From: Verrucomicrobiales bacterium | GTDB lineage: Bacteria; Verrucomicrobiota; Verrucomicrobiia; Limisphaerales; CAIMTB01 | Assembly: GCA_016795425.1 (NCBI GenBank) | Contig: JAEUHG010000221.1 | Location: forward strand, 1 to 64,000 | DNA: 64,000 nt | Direction of reading: 5' to 3' | In this document: piece by piece, positions 7,794-16,169 of the stretch | Layout of the letters: every line of letters starts with the position of its first letter | Numbering within the stretch: position 1 is the first letter of the stretch | Translations under genes and position numbers: made by a program | Notes under the pieces: generated by a model | The model's database searches: none | Seen by the model: the letters and a program-made list of their open reading frames with translations, nothing else | Told to the model about the DNA's origin: nothing

Positions 7794-8459
7794 ATGCAGG
7801 GCATGACTGAAAACGGCCCGGATAGCGCTCGGTACCAAGCGTTGATCCAACTCTTGCGAACCGCCGAAGACTTATGGAATGCCAGTCGAGTCTTCTTCGC
7901 CCGCTGGGACCTCAGTCCCAGCCAGTTTAATGTGCTTAACCTGCTCTATGGACAAATCGACGGCCTCTCGCAATCCGAGCTAAGTCGACTGTTGATTATG
8001 CATCGATCCAATGCCACTGGCTTGATCGATCGACTGGAGCGACGGCGGCTGGTCCAACGCACGGAAGATCCGCAGGACCGTAGAGCGTATCGAGTTTTGC
8101 TAACCCCCAACGGAATCGATCTGCTGCAGACCATTTATCCACACTATTTTAAGGCTGCCGATGCGGTTTGGGCGGGACTGCCGGATCAACGCGTGGAAGG
8201 CCTGCTCCGGGAGCTCCGGGATTTGGCCACCCAAGCAACCCAAGTCGCCGCCCGTCCCCCCACAGGAGTGCCAGATGCCCCGCAAGCCCCCAGGAGAACG
8301 CGGTCAACCCCTGCACCCCGTGAGCGAAACGGCCGTCGCTCCGTCAAGCCGGCCACAGCACCTGTCGGTGGCATCGACGGAGATGCACGTTATAAGCCGC
8401 AACTCGGTTCGGAACAAATCGATGACTCGATCGCCGGGCTGCGAACCGCAGACCTCTAG
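7794..8459 (+). CDS. MarR-family transcriptional regulator
   Basis: A winged-helix regulator. Residues about 40-110 contain LSPSQFNVLNLLYG, the recognition helix region LSQSELSRLLIMHRSNATGLIDRLERRRLV and the wing RTEDPQDRRAYRVLLTPNG with the conserved D-x-R-x-x-x motif. The protein is 221 aa, longer than the usual 140-170, because of a Pro/Arg-rich tail from about residue 155 that looks disordered. Two in-frame ATG codons (7794 and 7803) are possible starts. It precedes the Lnt-like/Aas-like/amidohydrolase operon by 165 bp on the same strand and may regulate it, probably in response to a small hydrophobic ligand; this is inferred from position only. Confidence 0.9.
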   Translation: MQGMTENGPDSARYQALIQLLRTAEDLWNASRVFFARWDLSPSQFNVLNLLYGQIDGLSQSELSRLLIMHRSNATGLIDRLERRRLVQRTEDPQDRRAYRVLLTPNGIDLLQTIYPHYFKAADAVWAGLPDQRVEGLLRELRDLATQATQVAARPPTGVPDAPQAPRRTRSTPAPRERNGRRSVKPATAPVGGIDGDARYKPQLGSEQIDDSIAGLRTADL

Positions 8460-8613
8460 GCAGAAAGGCACCCCGCATTTCACGACCGAGCGTGCATTTC
8501 TCACCGTGAGTACGGAGGCAAATCATCTCGCGACGGTTGGCGACGCACGTCACCCGCAGCTCGGGATCGCGCCGACTCCAACGTGCCCCTCCTGCACGGC
8601 GAGGAACGACGGC

Positions 8614-8620
8614 GAGGAGG
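8614..8620 (+). promoter_or_regulatory. Ribosome binding site of the Lnt-like gene
   Basis: GAGGAGG sits four bases before ATGACG at 8625. This strong Shine-Dalgarno sequence fixes the start of the N-acyltransferase gene there rather than at 8583. Confidence 0.75.
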
Positions 8621-8624
8621 TACC

Positions 8625-10091
8625 ATGACGATGCAGTGGCGGCGCCCTCAGTCCATCCGTTACGCGGCCACGAAAGGGAGCGCGTCTGCCGACCTGAGTC
8701 CATGGACGCTCGTGCCGATCGCGATCGCCTCGGTCGGTGCTTTTCATGGTGCGTGGCGGCCTGGCATGTCCTGGCTAATGGCCCTCTTTCCCTTGCTGCT
8801 CCTCTCCGCCACCCGCCTCCGCACCGTTCGCCAGTCGTTCTACCTCGGACTTGGCCTTGGTCTCGCCATTGTGGCGCCTCAATTGCGGTTCTTTTGGTCA
8901 ATCTTCGGTGCGGCGGCGATCGTGTTGTGGCTGGTGGTGGCGATTTGGTACGCGGCGTTCGCGGCCACCGGACAGGCACTCCATCGACGACTCGCCGGGG
9001 TCTGGACTGTCCCCCTCATCCCGGCGCTGTGGATGGGCTTTGAATTCTTTCGAAGCGAACTCTACTACCTTCGCTTTGCTTGGATCACACCAGGTCATGC
9101 CCTTGCCCAGGCGGGGATTTCCCCAGTTTACCATTGGCTCGGCATGTATGGCGTGGGTGCGTTTCTCTTCATCGGCCCCTCTCTCTTCTGGTTCTCACGT
9201 CACGGAGGACGATGGCTGGGACTGGCGGTGACGCTCATCGGTGCGGCTGCATTGGGCGTCACCGAGACCCGTCCCCTGGCACCAGCGTCGGCGGCATCGC
9301 CCCATCGAATCGTTCAAGTCGCAGGTGCCCAAATTGAATCCATGCCGGAACACCACCTTGTGGCCGTCCTGGATCAATTGCTGGCCCGGTATCCGGCTAC
9401 CCAACTCTGCGTCCTTCCGGAATACACACTCGACGGTGCCCCCGGCGGTGACCTGATGAGCTGGTGCCGCGCTCATCGCCAGTACTTGGTGGTTGGCGGG
9501 AGGGAATTGTTGGAGAATGGCAGGTTCCGCAACACGGCCTGGGTCATTGATGCGTCGGGTGACATTGTCTTCCGGCAGGCCAAGTCCGTTCCAATCCAGT
9601 TTTTCAACGATGGCGAAGCCGCCTCGAATCAGGCGGTCTGGTCGTCCCCGTGGGGTGCGCTGGGAATCGCGATCTGTTACGACCTAAGTTACACGCGGGT
9701 CATGGATCGATTGGTGCGCCAAGGCGCGGAAGCGCTTCTCATCCCCACGATGGATTCGTTGTCGTGGGGAGCCCATCAGCACGCGCTTCACGCCCGGATC
9801 GCACCTATTCGAGCGGCCGAGTACGGAATACCCATTTGCCGAAGCGCCAGTTCGGGTGTTTCACAGGTTGTCGACCGCGAAGGATCCATCACGTCGAGCG
9901 CGCCCTTTTGCGAAGAGGTGGCCTTCTTCGCCGGATCCCTTCAGGTCGACGGGCCGGGCCGCCTGCCCATCGATCGCTGGCTGGCCCCGGCGGCCACGGT
10001 GATTACTGCGGGACTGATCGGTTGGCTCGTCTGGCCCCTCATAAGTCGACAAACTTGTCTTGGCACCGCCTCTCCGCGAATCCTGTCATGA
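8625..10091 (+). CDS. Apolipoprotein N-acyltransferase-like membrane protein (Lnt family)
   Basis: A 488-aa protein. The N-terminal 210 residues hold about six to seven membrane segments, including the Lnt-like block ALWMGFEFFRSELYYLRFAW...LGMYGVGAFLF. The C-terminal half is a nitrilase-fold domain with the catalytic triad E266 (LPEYTL), K320 (RQAKSVPI) and C351 (AICYDLSY), close to the spacing in E. coli Lnt. Lnt moves an acyl chain from phosphatidylethanolamine to the N-terminal Cys of lipoproteins at the periplasmic face of the inner membrane. The usual PFGEYVP after the Lys is replaced by PIQFFNDG, so the essential Glu of canonical Lnt is not at its expected place and the acceptor may differ. 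Its stop overlaps the next start by ATGA. Confidence 0.82.
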   Translation: MTMQWRRPQSIRYAATKGSASADLSPWTLVPIAIASVGAFHGAWRPGMSWLMALFPLLLLSATRLRTVRQSFYLGLGLGLAIVAPQLRFFWSIFGAAAIVLWLVVAIWYAAFAATGQALHRRLAGVWTVPLIPALWMGFEFFRSELYYLRFAWITPGHALAQAGISPVYHWLGMYGVGAFLFIGPSLFWFSRHGGRWLGLAVTLIGAAALGVTETRPLAPASAASPHRIVQVAGAQIESMPEHHLVAVLDQLLARYPATQLCVLPEYTLDGAPGGDLMSWCRAHRQYLVVGGRELLENGRFRNTAWVIDASGDIVFRQAKSVPIQFFNDGEAASNQAVWSSPWGALGIAICYDLSYTRVMDRLVRQGAEALLIPTMDSLSWGAHQHALHARIAPIRAAEYGIPICRSASSGVSQVVDREGSITSSAPFCEEVAFFAGSLQVDGPGRLPIDRWLAPAATVITAGLIGWLVWPLISRQTCLGTASPRILS

Positions 10092-12280
10092 TCAAACGCG
10101 TTCTCCTGCTCCTCGCACGGATCTTCTTCCGCCACCGAGCCAACAACACGGCGGCCCTCAAGACTCCGGGACCCGTTTTGCTGCTCTCCAACCATGCCTC
10201 ATGGCTCGACTGGTTGTTCCTTGGAGTGCATCTCGATGACGACTGGAGATTCGTCACGTCTATCGAAACCGCCCAGACCAGTTGGTTGCACCGGTTCATC
10301 ATGGTGAATCGCCGGACGTTTCCGATTGAGGTGGCATCACCCTACGCCGTCAAACGCATGGCTGAATTCCTCGAGAAAGGTGGCCGGTTGGTCCTGTTTC
10401 CCGAGGGACGCTTATCGAGGACCGGTGCCCTGATGAAGCTCTTCGACGGGACGGGATTCCTGATCTTCAAGACACGGGCCAAGGTAATCACCGCCCATCT
10501 TCGAGGCGCTCAGCGTGTCCCATTCTCTCCGCACCCCGGGTGGCGGCGCCTCTTCACTCCTGTCACCGCCCATTTCAGCAATGCCTTGGATGCACCGCAT
10601 CCCGGCAATGTCAGCACCAGCGCCGCCCGCACCATGCTGACCGCCTGGTTGAGAGACACCATGGTCCGGCAGCACTTCGACGTGGAATCCGAGTTCGGTC
10701 CGCGCCACCTGTTGGATGCCATCGTGGAGACCGCCTGTCGGCGCCCTGGCTTCGAAGTGCTCCGCGACACCACGCGGCAACGACTCACCTATCGGCGGCT
10801 GCTGGTTGGAACCCGCCTGCTGGCTGAACAATGGCGACAGCTTCTTCTGGCCGAGACGCCTCGTGTCGGGGTGCTGCTTCCGAACGTGAACGCCACCCCG
10901 GTGACCATCCTGAGTCTGTGGGCATCCGGCCACATTCCGGCACTGCTGAATTATTCGACCGGAACACCGGTGATGCTCAAATGCTGCGAACTGGCAGGCC
11001 TCCGCCAGATCATCACCTCGCGCGCGTTCCTGCAGCGCGCGAAGATCGATCCGTCGCCGTTTGCCCAGGCTGGAATCGAGCTGGTCTATCTCGATGACGT
11101 CCGACAACGCATTCCCTCCTTCCGCCGTCTCGTTACTCTGCTGGCTTCGATCCTTGACCGGTCGCTGGGGTTGTCAGGTTCGGCATTTCGATCCGGCACC
11201 GACGAGACCGCGGTCATCCTGTTTACCAGCGGATCCGAAGGACTGCCGAAGGGGGTCGAACTCAGCCACGGCAACCTCCTCGCCAACCTGCGCCAGCTAC
11301 TGGCGGTGCTGGACATCGTTGACACCGACCGTTTCTTCAACGCGCTTCCGCTCTTCCACAGTTTTGGGGTCATGGCCGGAATCGTTGCCCCATTGGTTCG
11401 CGGCATCTCCTGCTTCCTTTATCCTTCGCCGCTGCACTACCGAATCGTTCCAACCCTGGTCTACGACCTCAATTGCACCGTGATGTTCGGCACGCCGACC
11501 TTTCTCAACGGCTACGCGCGCAAAGCGCACCCCTACGACTTTCGCACGGTACGACTTCTGGTCGCCGGTGCTGAAAAGCTTCAAGAGTCCACGTTCCTTA
11601 CCTATGCGCGCAAATTCGGCGTTCGGATTCTCGAAGGATACGGCGCCACGGAATGCAGTCCTGTCGTATGCATCAATTCGCCATTGGAACCCCGCGCCGG
11701 TTCCGTCGGCCGTTTCGTGCCCGGACTGGAGTGGCGCCTGGAGCCCATGGATGGCGTTCCCGTAGGCGGCCGGCTTCTCGTGCGGGGGCCCAACGTGATG
11801 CGAGGTTACCTCAATGCCGACGCCAACGCGAAATTCCAGGCACTCGGCGGTTGGTATGACACCGGAGACATCGTGAATGTCGATGCAGACGGATTCGCGT
11901 TCATTCTCGGTCGACTGAAGCGATTCGCGAAGATCAGTGGCGAAATGGTCAGCCTCACTGCCGTCGAGGACGCATTGGCCGGGGCATTTCCGCAGTTCGG
12001 ATTGCGGTGTCAGGTGGCGGTGGTTGCAGTGCCCGACGACGAAAAGGGCGAACGCCTGATTGCGGCTTCCAATGAGTCCAAGCTCACTTTGGAAGACCTT
12101 CGTACGGTGATCCGTGGAAAGGGATTCAGCAATCTATGCGTACCGCGTGAGCTGCGCTTCGTGAAGGAGATACCCAAGCTGGGCACGGGAAAAATCAATC
12201 ATCGTGAATTGGCATCCCTCGTCGGCAGGACAGAACCTCCGACCACCACCAGCTCACCCCAACCCATTTCGATTGGATGA
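10088..12280 (+). CDS. aas: Bifunctional acyltransferase / acyl-activating enzyme (Aas-like)
   Basis: A 730-aa fusion. Residues 1-190 are a PlsC-type glycerophospholipid acyltransferase with H36-x4-D41 (NHASWLD) and FPEGRLSRTG. Residues about 220-715 are an AMP-forming acyl-CoA/acyl-ACP synthetase, with the P-loop ILFTSGSEGLPKGVELSH at about 375-395, the adenylation block EGYGATECSP, YDTGD and a C-terminal GTGKINHREL containing the catalytic Lys. This is the architecture of 2-acylglycerophosphoethanolamine acyltransferase/acyl-ACP synthetase, which re-acylates lysophosphatidylethanolamine. The start at 10088 overlaps the stop of the Lnt-like gene (ATGA), and its own stop overlaps the amidohydrolase start in the same way, so the three are translationally coupled. 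The placement fits recycling of the lysolipid left by N-acylation. Confidence 0.9.
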   Translation: MIKRVLLLLARIFFRHRANNTAALKTPGPVLLLSNHASWLDWLFLGVHLDDDWRFVTSIETAQTSWLHRFIMVNRRTFPIEVASPYAVKRMAEFLEKGGRLVLFPEGRLSRTGALMKLFDGTGFLIFKTRAKVITAHLRGAQRVPFSPHPGWRRLFTPVTAHFSNALDAPHPGNVSTSAARTMLTAWLRDTMVRQHFDVESEFGPRHLLDAIVETACRRPGFEVLRDTTRQRLTYRRLLVGTRLLAEQWRQLLLAETPRVGVLLPNVNATPVTILSLWASGHIPALLNYSTGTPVMLKCCELAGLRQIITSRAFLQRAKIDPSPFAQAGIELVYLDDVRQRIPSFRRLVTLLASILDRSLGLSGSAFRSGTDETAVILFTSGSEGLPKGVELSHGNLLANLRQLLAVLDIVDTDRFFNALPLFHSFGVMAGIVAPLVRGISCFLYPSPLHYRIVPTLVYDLNCTVMFGTPTFLNGYARKAHPYDFRTVRLLVAGAEKLQESTFLTYARKFGVRILEGYGATECSPVVCINSPLEPRAGSVGRFVPGLEWRLEPMDGVPVGGRLLVRGPNVMRGYLNADANAKFQALGGWYDTGDIVNVDADGFAFILGRLKRFAKISGEMVSLTAVEDALAGAFPQFGLRCQVAVVAVPDDEKGERLIAASNESKLTLEDLRTVIRGKGFSNLCVPRELRFVKEIPKLGTGKINHRELASLVGRTEPPTTTSSPQPISIG

Positions 12281-13413
12281 GACGGTCTTTGCCAACGTTA
12301 GCCAGACGCTTCGCCATCCTGGCGACGCTTTGCGCCGGAATCCTTTTGCTCGCTCGCCAGGTTTTTTTTCACGGCCCGTATCAGCCGGTGACCCAGCTGC
12401 CCGGACATGGCATCGTCGACCTGCATTGCCACACGGCCGGCATCGGCGCCGGTGGAAGCGGGTGTTTTGTCTCCGCACGAATGCGCGCCAATGTTCGTTA
12501 CCGCATTTACCTGGAGTCCTTCGGGGTGACAGAGGAGGAGATATCCCGCGAAGGCGACGCACTGGTGATCCGTAAACTCTCGGAGAGTGTCGCAAGAAGC
12601 GAACACGTTCGAGCGGCCGTCGTTCTCGCACTGGATGGCGTGGTGGACAGCACCGGGAGCCTCGACACGAACCGCACCGAAGTCTACGTGCCTACGGAGT
12701 TCGTTGCCCGCGAGGTCTCCCGCACGACCAATCTTCTGTTGGGCGCGTCGATTCATCCCCGACGCACCGATGCTCTCGAGCGGCTCGACCGGGCGGCGGC
12801 CGAGGGAGCGGTACTGGTGAAGTGGATCCCCTCCATCATGGACATTGATCCCGCAGATCCGGCGTATGTTCCCTTCTACCGTCGATTGGTCCACCACCGG
12901 CTTCCGCTCCTGTCGCATACCGGGAATGAGCGTTCCTTCACCTCGGCGCAGGATGCCTTGGCGGATCCGGAACGCCTGCGTCTGCCACTGGAACACGGTG
13001 TGACGATTATCGCCGCGCATGCCGGCGCCGCCGGCAACAATGGTGGAGAAGCAGATCTCCTGCGGCTGCGCCGATTGATGCAACGCTATCCCAATCTCTA
13101 CGCAGACATCTCGGCGCTCACGCAGGTCAATCGGCTCGGTGCGTTGCGGGAGACGCTCGAAGCGCCCGAATGCAGGGGCCGCCTGGTTTACGGATCGGAC
13201 TTTCCGCTCATCAACACCGCCCTCGTTTCGCCGTGGTATTACCCGCTTAACCTAACGGAACAGCAACGGCGCACCTTGGCCGCGGTCGGTTCGCCCTGGG
13301 ATCGCGATGTGCTGCTGAAACAGGCGTTGGGCGTTCCCGCCGAGATTTTTATCCGCGGCGAAACCCTTCTGCCGTCCGTCGCCAGAAGGAACTCCCGAGC
13401 CGACCATCCCTGA
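12277..13413 (+). CDS. Membrane-anchored amidohydrolase-superfamily (TIM-barrel) hydrolase
   Basis: A 378-aa protein with an N-terminal membrane anchor (about residues 10-28, RRFAILATLCAGILLLARQV) and a metal-dependent TIM-barrel domain. Metal-binding features are H50-x-H52 (VDLHCHTAG), a Lys in VLVKWIPS, His in LLSHTGN, His in IIAAHAGA and Asp in YGSDFPL, matching the Amidohydro_2 type. The start ATG at 12277 overlaps the TGA of the Aas-like gene. The anchor places the barrel outside or against the inner membrane near the two acyl-transfer enzymes, so an amide or ester lipid substrate is conceivable, but nothing in the sequence proves it. Confidence 0.85.
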   Translation: MRRSLPTLARRFAILATLCAGILLLARQVFFHGPYQPVTQLPGHGIVDLHCHTAGIGAGGSGCFVSARMRANVRYRIYLESFGVTEEEISREGDALVIRKLSESVARSEHVRAAVVLALDGVVDSTGSLDTNRTEVYVPTEFVAREVSRTTNLLLGASIHPRRTDALERLDRAAAEGAVLVKWIPSIMDIDPADPAYVPFYRRLVHHRLPLLSHTGNERSFTSAQDALADPERLRLPLEHGVTIIAAHAGAAGNNGGEADLLRLRRLMQRYPNLYADISALTQVNRLGALRETLEAPECRGRLVYGSDFPLINTALVSPWYYPLNLTEQQRRTLAAVGSPWDRDVLLKQALGVPAEIFIRGETLLPSVARRNSRADHP

Positions 13414-13559
13414 TCCGAAGCAAGCCGACACGAGACCGGCATTCCTCGAGGGCCACTCGATAGCCCTCCACGATTCCAGCCGGCTTGACGTTCGACCATT
13501 GACGGGGCTTGCTGATGGTGAACACCCGCAGGGCGACCCGTGGCCCACTTCATTTCCTC

Positions 13560-14858
13560 ATGAACACCACAACCTCCTCAGTGACCCGTCGTTCCTTTGT
13601 GAAATCCACCTCGACCGCTGCCGCCCTTGCAGCCGTGAGTCCTGGTGTTTTTGGCGCAGCGAGCAAGCGACCGCTCAAATCCGCGCTTATTGGCACCGGA
13701 GGTCGAGGGACCGGCGCCGCCAATGATCATTTGCAGGCCGCCAAGGAACTCGGGGTCGACCTTCGGCTGGTGATGTTGGGGGACGTGTTCGAAGACCGTT
13801 TGGAACGGAGCATCGCTACCTTGAAGAGCAATGCCGGCGTCGAGATCTCGCGCGGACAATGCGTGCTGGGATTCGACGGATACAAGAAGGTGATGGATGC
13901 GGACGTGGATATCGTCCTGCTGACCACTCCTCCGAACTTCCGGCCGGTGCACCTCGCCGCTGCCGTGGCCGCCGGCAAACACGTATTCGTGGAGAAGCCG
14001 GTCGGGGTCGATCCGGTGGGCTGCCGCAGCGTCATGGCTACCGGCAAAGTGGCGGCGGAAAAGAAGCTCTCGATCGTGGCCGGCACGCAGCGCCGACATG
14101 AGCCCGGTTATCTTGCCGTTGCCAAGGCGGTCAAGGAAGGTGCCATCGGCAAGATTATGGGCGGCACCATTCACTTCTGCCTGGGTGGTGGAAGCATTGG
14201 CAAGAAACCCGAAGGCATGTCCGACGCTGATTGGCTCATTCGGTCCTGGGGGGGCTGGGCCGAGATGTGCGGCGACCATATTGTGGAACAACATGTCCAT
14301 AGCATCGACGTCATGAACTGGTTTCTCGGTGGTCCGCCGATCAACTGTGTCAGTTTTGGCCACCGCGCCCGACGCAAGAACGGGAACTGCTACGATTTCT
14401 TCAGCACCGACTACGAGTTCCCGGGAGGCGTCCATATCCACAGCATGGCGCGCCAAGTCACCGAGACGTGGAGTCGTATCGGCCAGTTTTTCCGCGGCGA
14501 CAAGGGCATCGCCGATGTCACCGGCCTCGTCTATGCGGATCGGGTTTATGTCGGCGGAGCAGATCGCAAATCCCCCGTCGACCTGGGCAAATGGGAACGG
14601 ACACCCACCTCGTATGTGCGCGAACACATGGCCCTTATCCGCAGCATCCTAGACGGGAATCCCATCAACGAGGCTCACACCATCGCGGAGTCCAGCCTGA
14701 CCGCGGTGATGGGTCGCATCTCGGCATACAACGGGCAAATGGTCACCTGGGAGGAAATGATGACGTCCAGTTTCCGTTGTTCGCCGAATCCGGACGATTT
14801 CGAGAGCGGCACCGTGAAGCTGCCCGCTGAAGAACCTACCATTCCCGGCAAAGGCTGA
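13560..14858 (+). CDS. Exported Gfo/Idh/MocA-family oxidoreductase
   Basis: A 432-aa NAD(P)-dependent sugar/inositol oxidoreductase-like protein. The start at 13560 (MNTTTSSVTRRSFVKS) gives a twin-arginine signal (TRRSF) ending near VFGAAS, so the folded protein with cofactor is expected in the periplasm. The Rossmann motif is ALIGTGGRGTGAAN, and the family signature VFVEKPVGVD is present with its EKP Lys. The conserved block WGGWAEMCGDHIVEQHVHSIDVMNWFLGGPP contributes the catalytic His region. Such TAT-exported members are greatly expanded in Verrucomicrobiota and Planctomycetota. The sugar substrate is unknown. It lies 146 bp after the amidohydrolase gene and has its own leader, so it may be a separate unit. 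Confidence 0.92.
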   Translation: MNTTTSSVTRRSFVKSTSTAAALAAVSPGVFGAASKRPLKSALIGTGGRGTGAANDHLQAAKELGVDLRLVMLGDVFEDRLERSIATLKSNAGVEISRGQCVLGFDGYKKVMDADVDIVLLTTPPNFRPVHLAAAVAAGKHVFVEKPVGVDPVGCRSVMATGKVAAEKKLSIVAGTQRRHEPGYLAVAKAVKEGAIGKIMGGTIHFCLGGGSIGKKPEGMSDADWLIRSWGGWAEMCGDHIVEQHVHSIDVMNWFLGGPPINCVSFGHRARRKNGNCYDFFSTDYEFPGGVHIHSMARQVTETWSRIGQFFRGDKGIADVTGLVYADRVYVGGADRKSPVDLGKWERTPTSYVREHMALIRSILDGNPINEAHTIAESSLTAVMGRISAYNGQMVTWEEMMTSSFRCSPNPDDFESGTVKLPAEEPTIPGKG

Positions 14859-15010
14859 AAGGTACGGTTGGCAGCATCCGACACTGCCCTCCTGGTGCCC
14901 GCGGCAGATGTCAGCCGGCGCGGCGTGATTGATCCACTCACTTCCGTCGCAGGCGGAGGCATCCGTGTACCGTGACTTGGAGTCCCGAAGTTACCCCGCC
15001 GAGACTAGTC

Positions 15011-15556
15011 TCAGGGTAAGGATTCAGCGACTTTCAACTCACTGATCTTATTCATCAGCTGAGCAAATCGATAACGGTCAGCATTGGTTTGCCCGACGTG
15101 CCGAAAGGCCTCATGATTTTTCTTATCAATGATCAGCAGAGCTGGATAATGAACGAGTTCTCCGTGGAATTCGTAACCAAAAGGGATTCTGAAGGCCTTG
15201 GCCCAGCGTGCGTTGGGGTCCCGATAGATGGCGACCTTGTTGGTTGTATCCATCCCGGACCGAGCCACCCACCGTCGTATTTCCTCCTCCGAGTCAGGTT
15301 TTAGAAACACTTGCACGACATCGGGCAGTTCGGCGGCTCTCTGAACATACTCGCGAACGTGTCGCTGGCAGAACGGACATTCCGTTTTTAGGAGGAAATG
15401 GAGAGCCACGTAGCGGCCCCGAGCCTCGGACAACCGGAACACGGCGCCGTCCACCGGTGCTGTCACCTCTAGATCGGGGACCCCGGTTTGGTCCTTCGCC
15501 GATGCGACGAACATCAGAAGGAGCAGGGAAGCGATGTAGATTTGCGAGCGGAACAT
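15011..15556 (-). CDS. Exported thioredoxin-like (AhpC/TSA-redoxin type) protein
   Basis: About 181 aa from the ATG at 15556, which gives a clean signal peptide (MFRSQIYIASLLLLMFVASA). Longer starts at 15574 or 15673 are possible. The mature part has a thioredoxin fold with the redox pair C60-P-F-C63 in LLKTECPFCQRHVREY, a cis-Pro region HYPALLIIDKK and an N-terminal redoxin-like GAVFRLSEARGRYVALHFL. CPFC differs from the classical CGPC and suggests a peroxiredoxin-like or DsbA-like potential. It is divergent from the AT-hook gene and has no obvious operon partner. Confidence 0.8.
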   Translation of the reverse strand: MFRSQIYIASLLLLMFVASAKDQTGVPDLEVTAPVDGAVFRLSEARGRYVALHFLLKTECPFCQRHVREYVQRAAELPDVVQVFLKPDSEEEIRRWVARSGMDTTNKVAIYRDPNARWAKAFRIPFGYEFHGELVHYPALLIIDKKNHEAFRHVGQTNADRYRFAQLMNKISELKVAESLP

Positions 15557-15760
15557 AGTCGGGATCGATGTCATGGCTAACACCGGGATGAGTCGTCGGA
15601 TGCATCCACTCATTACAAACATTCCCAGCATGATCCGTCTGTTTGAGCCTGGGATAATCTTGGCGTCAGGCACTCAATTCCTGATAAGATACAAGAATAC
15701 AGATTGACCCTTGGCCATTCATCTGTCTTTTTGGAGTTCTCCTAACGGAGACAACACAAC

Positions 15761-16015
15761 ATGATCCCAAGTATCGAATCCCTCCGTCGTGCATCTGAAA
15801 TCATTCGTGAGATTGAAGCATTGCAGGGCGAGTTGGCTGGCTTGTTTGGCAGCGGCGCCGCATCGCCGGCAGCCGGAAGGCGCCGTGGTCGCCCGCCGGG
15901 CAGCGGCAAAAAGGCCAGGAATATGAGCGCGGAAGGCCGCGCACGCATCGCCGCGGCCGCCCGGGCCCGATGGGCGCGCTTCCACGCGGCCAAGAAGAAG
16001 GCTGCGAAGGACTAA
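15761..16015 (+). CDS. Small AT-hook protein (nucleoid-associated type)
   Basis: An 84-aa, strongly basic protein. Residues 1-30 look like an amphipathic coiled helix (SLRRASEIIREIEALQGELAG). An AT-hook core RRRGRPPGSGKK follows, then the tail MSAEGRARIAAAARARWARF. This last motif is common in small bacterial proteins of unknown structure and probably forms a DNA- or RNA-contacting helix. The AT-hook suggests minor-groove binding, so a nucleoid or regulatory role is likely but inferred. GGAG lies about 10 nt before the ATG. The gene stands alone with a strong terminator 40 bp downstream, which suggests high independent expression. Confidence 0.82.
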   Translation: MIPSIESLRRASEIIREIEALQGELAGLFGSGAASPAAGRRRGRPPGSGKKARNMSAEGRARIAAAARARWARFHAAKKKAAKD

Positions 16016-16052
16016 CAAGCCTTCCCTGAAAGAATTACCTTGATCGGTGCGA

Positions 16053-16096
16053 CCGGTGGGTTTGCCAGCAAAAGGCGAACCCACCGGCTCGTTTTT
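16053..16096 (+). terminator. Rho-independent terminator of the AT-hook gene
   Basis: A perfect 10-bp stem, CCGGTGGGTT (16053-16062) with AACCCACCGG (16078-16087), a 15-nt loop and then CTCGTTTTT. It lies 38 bp after the AT-hook stop codon. Confidence 0.85.
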
Positions 16097-16169
16097 GGAG
16101 GGACGATTCCCCGTAGAATGCGCAGCCCCTGGATTTATCGGACAGTTGCCGTACGATGGCTCCTCCAAC

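Noticed and set aside
13448-13468. GAGGGC/GCCCTC hairpin between the amidohydrolase and oxidoreductase genes
   Set aside because: Short stem with a 9-nt loop and no U-tract; too weak to call a terminator.
16047-16169. Longer N-terminus for the SRAP protein
   Set aside because: It would displace the catalytic Cys from position 2 and would read through the terminator stem of the AT-hook gene.
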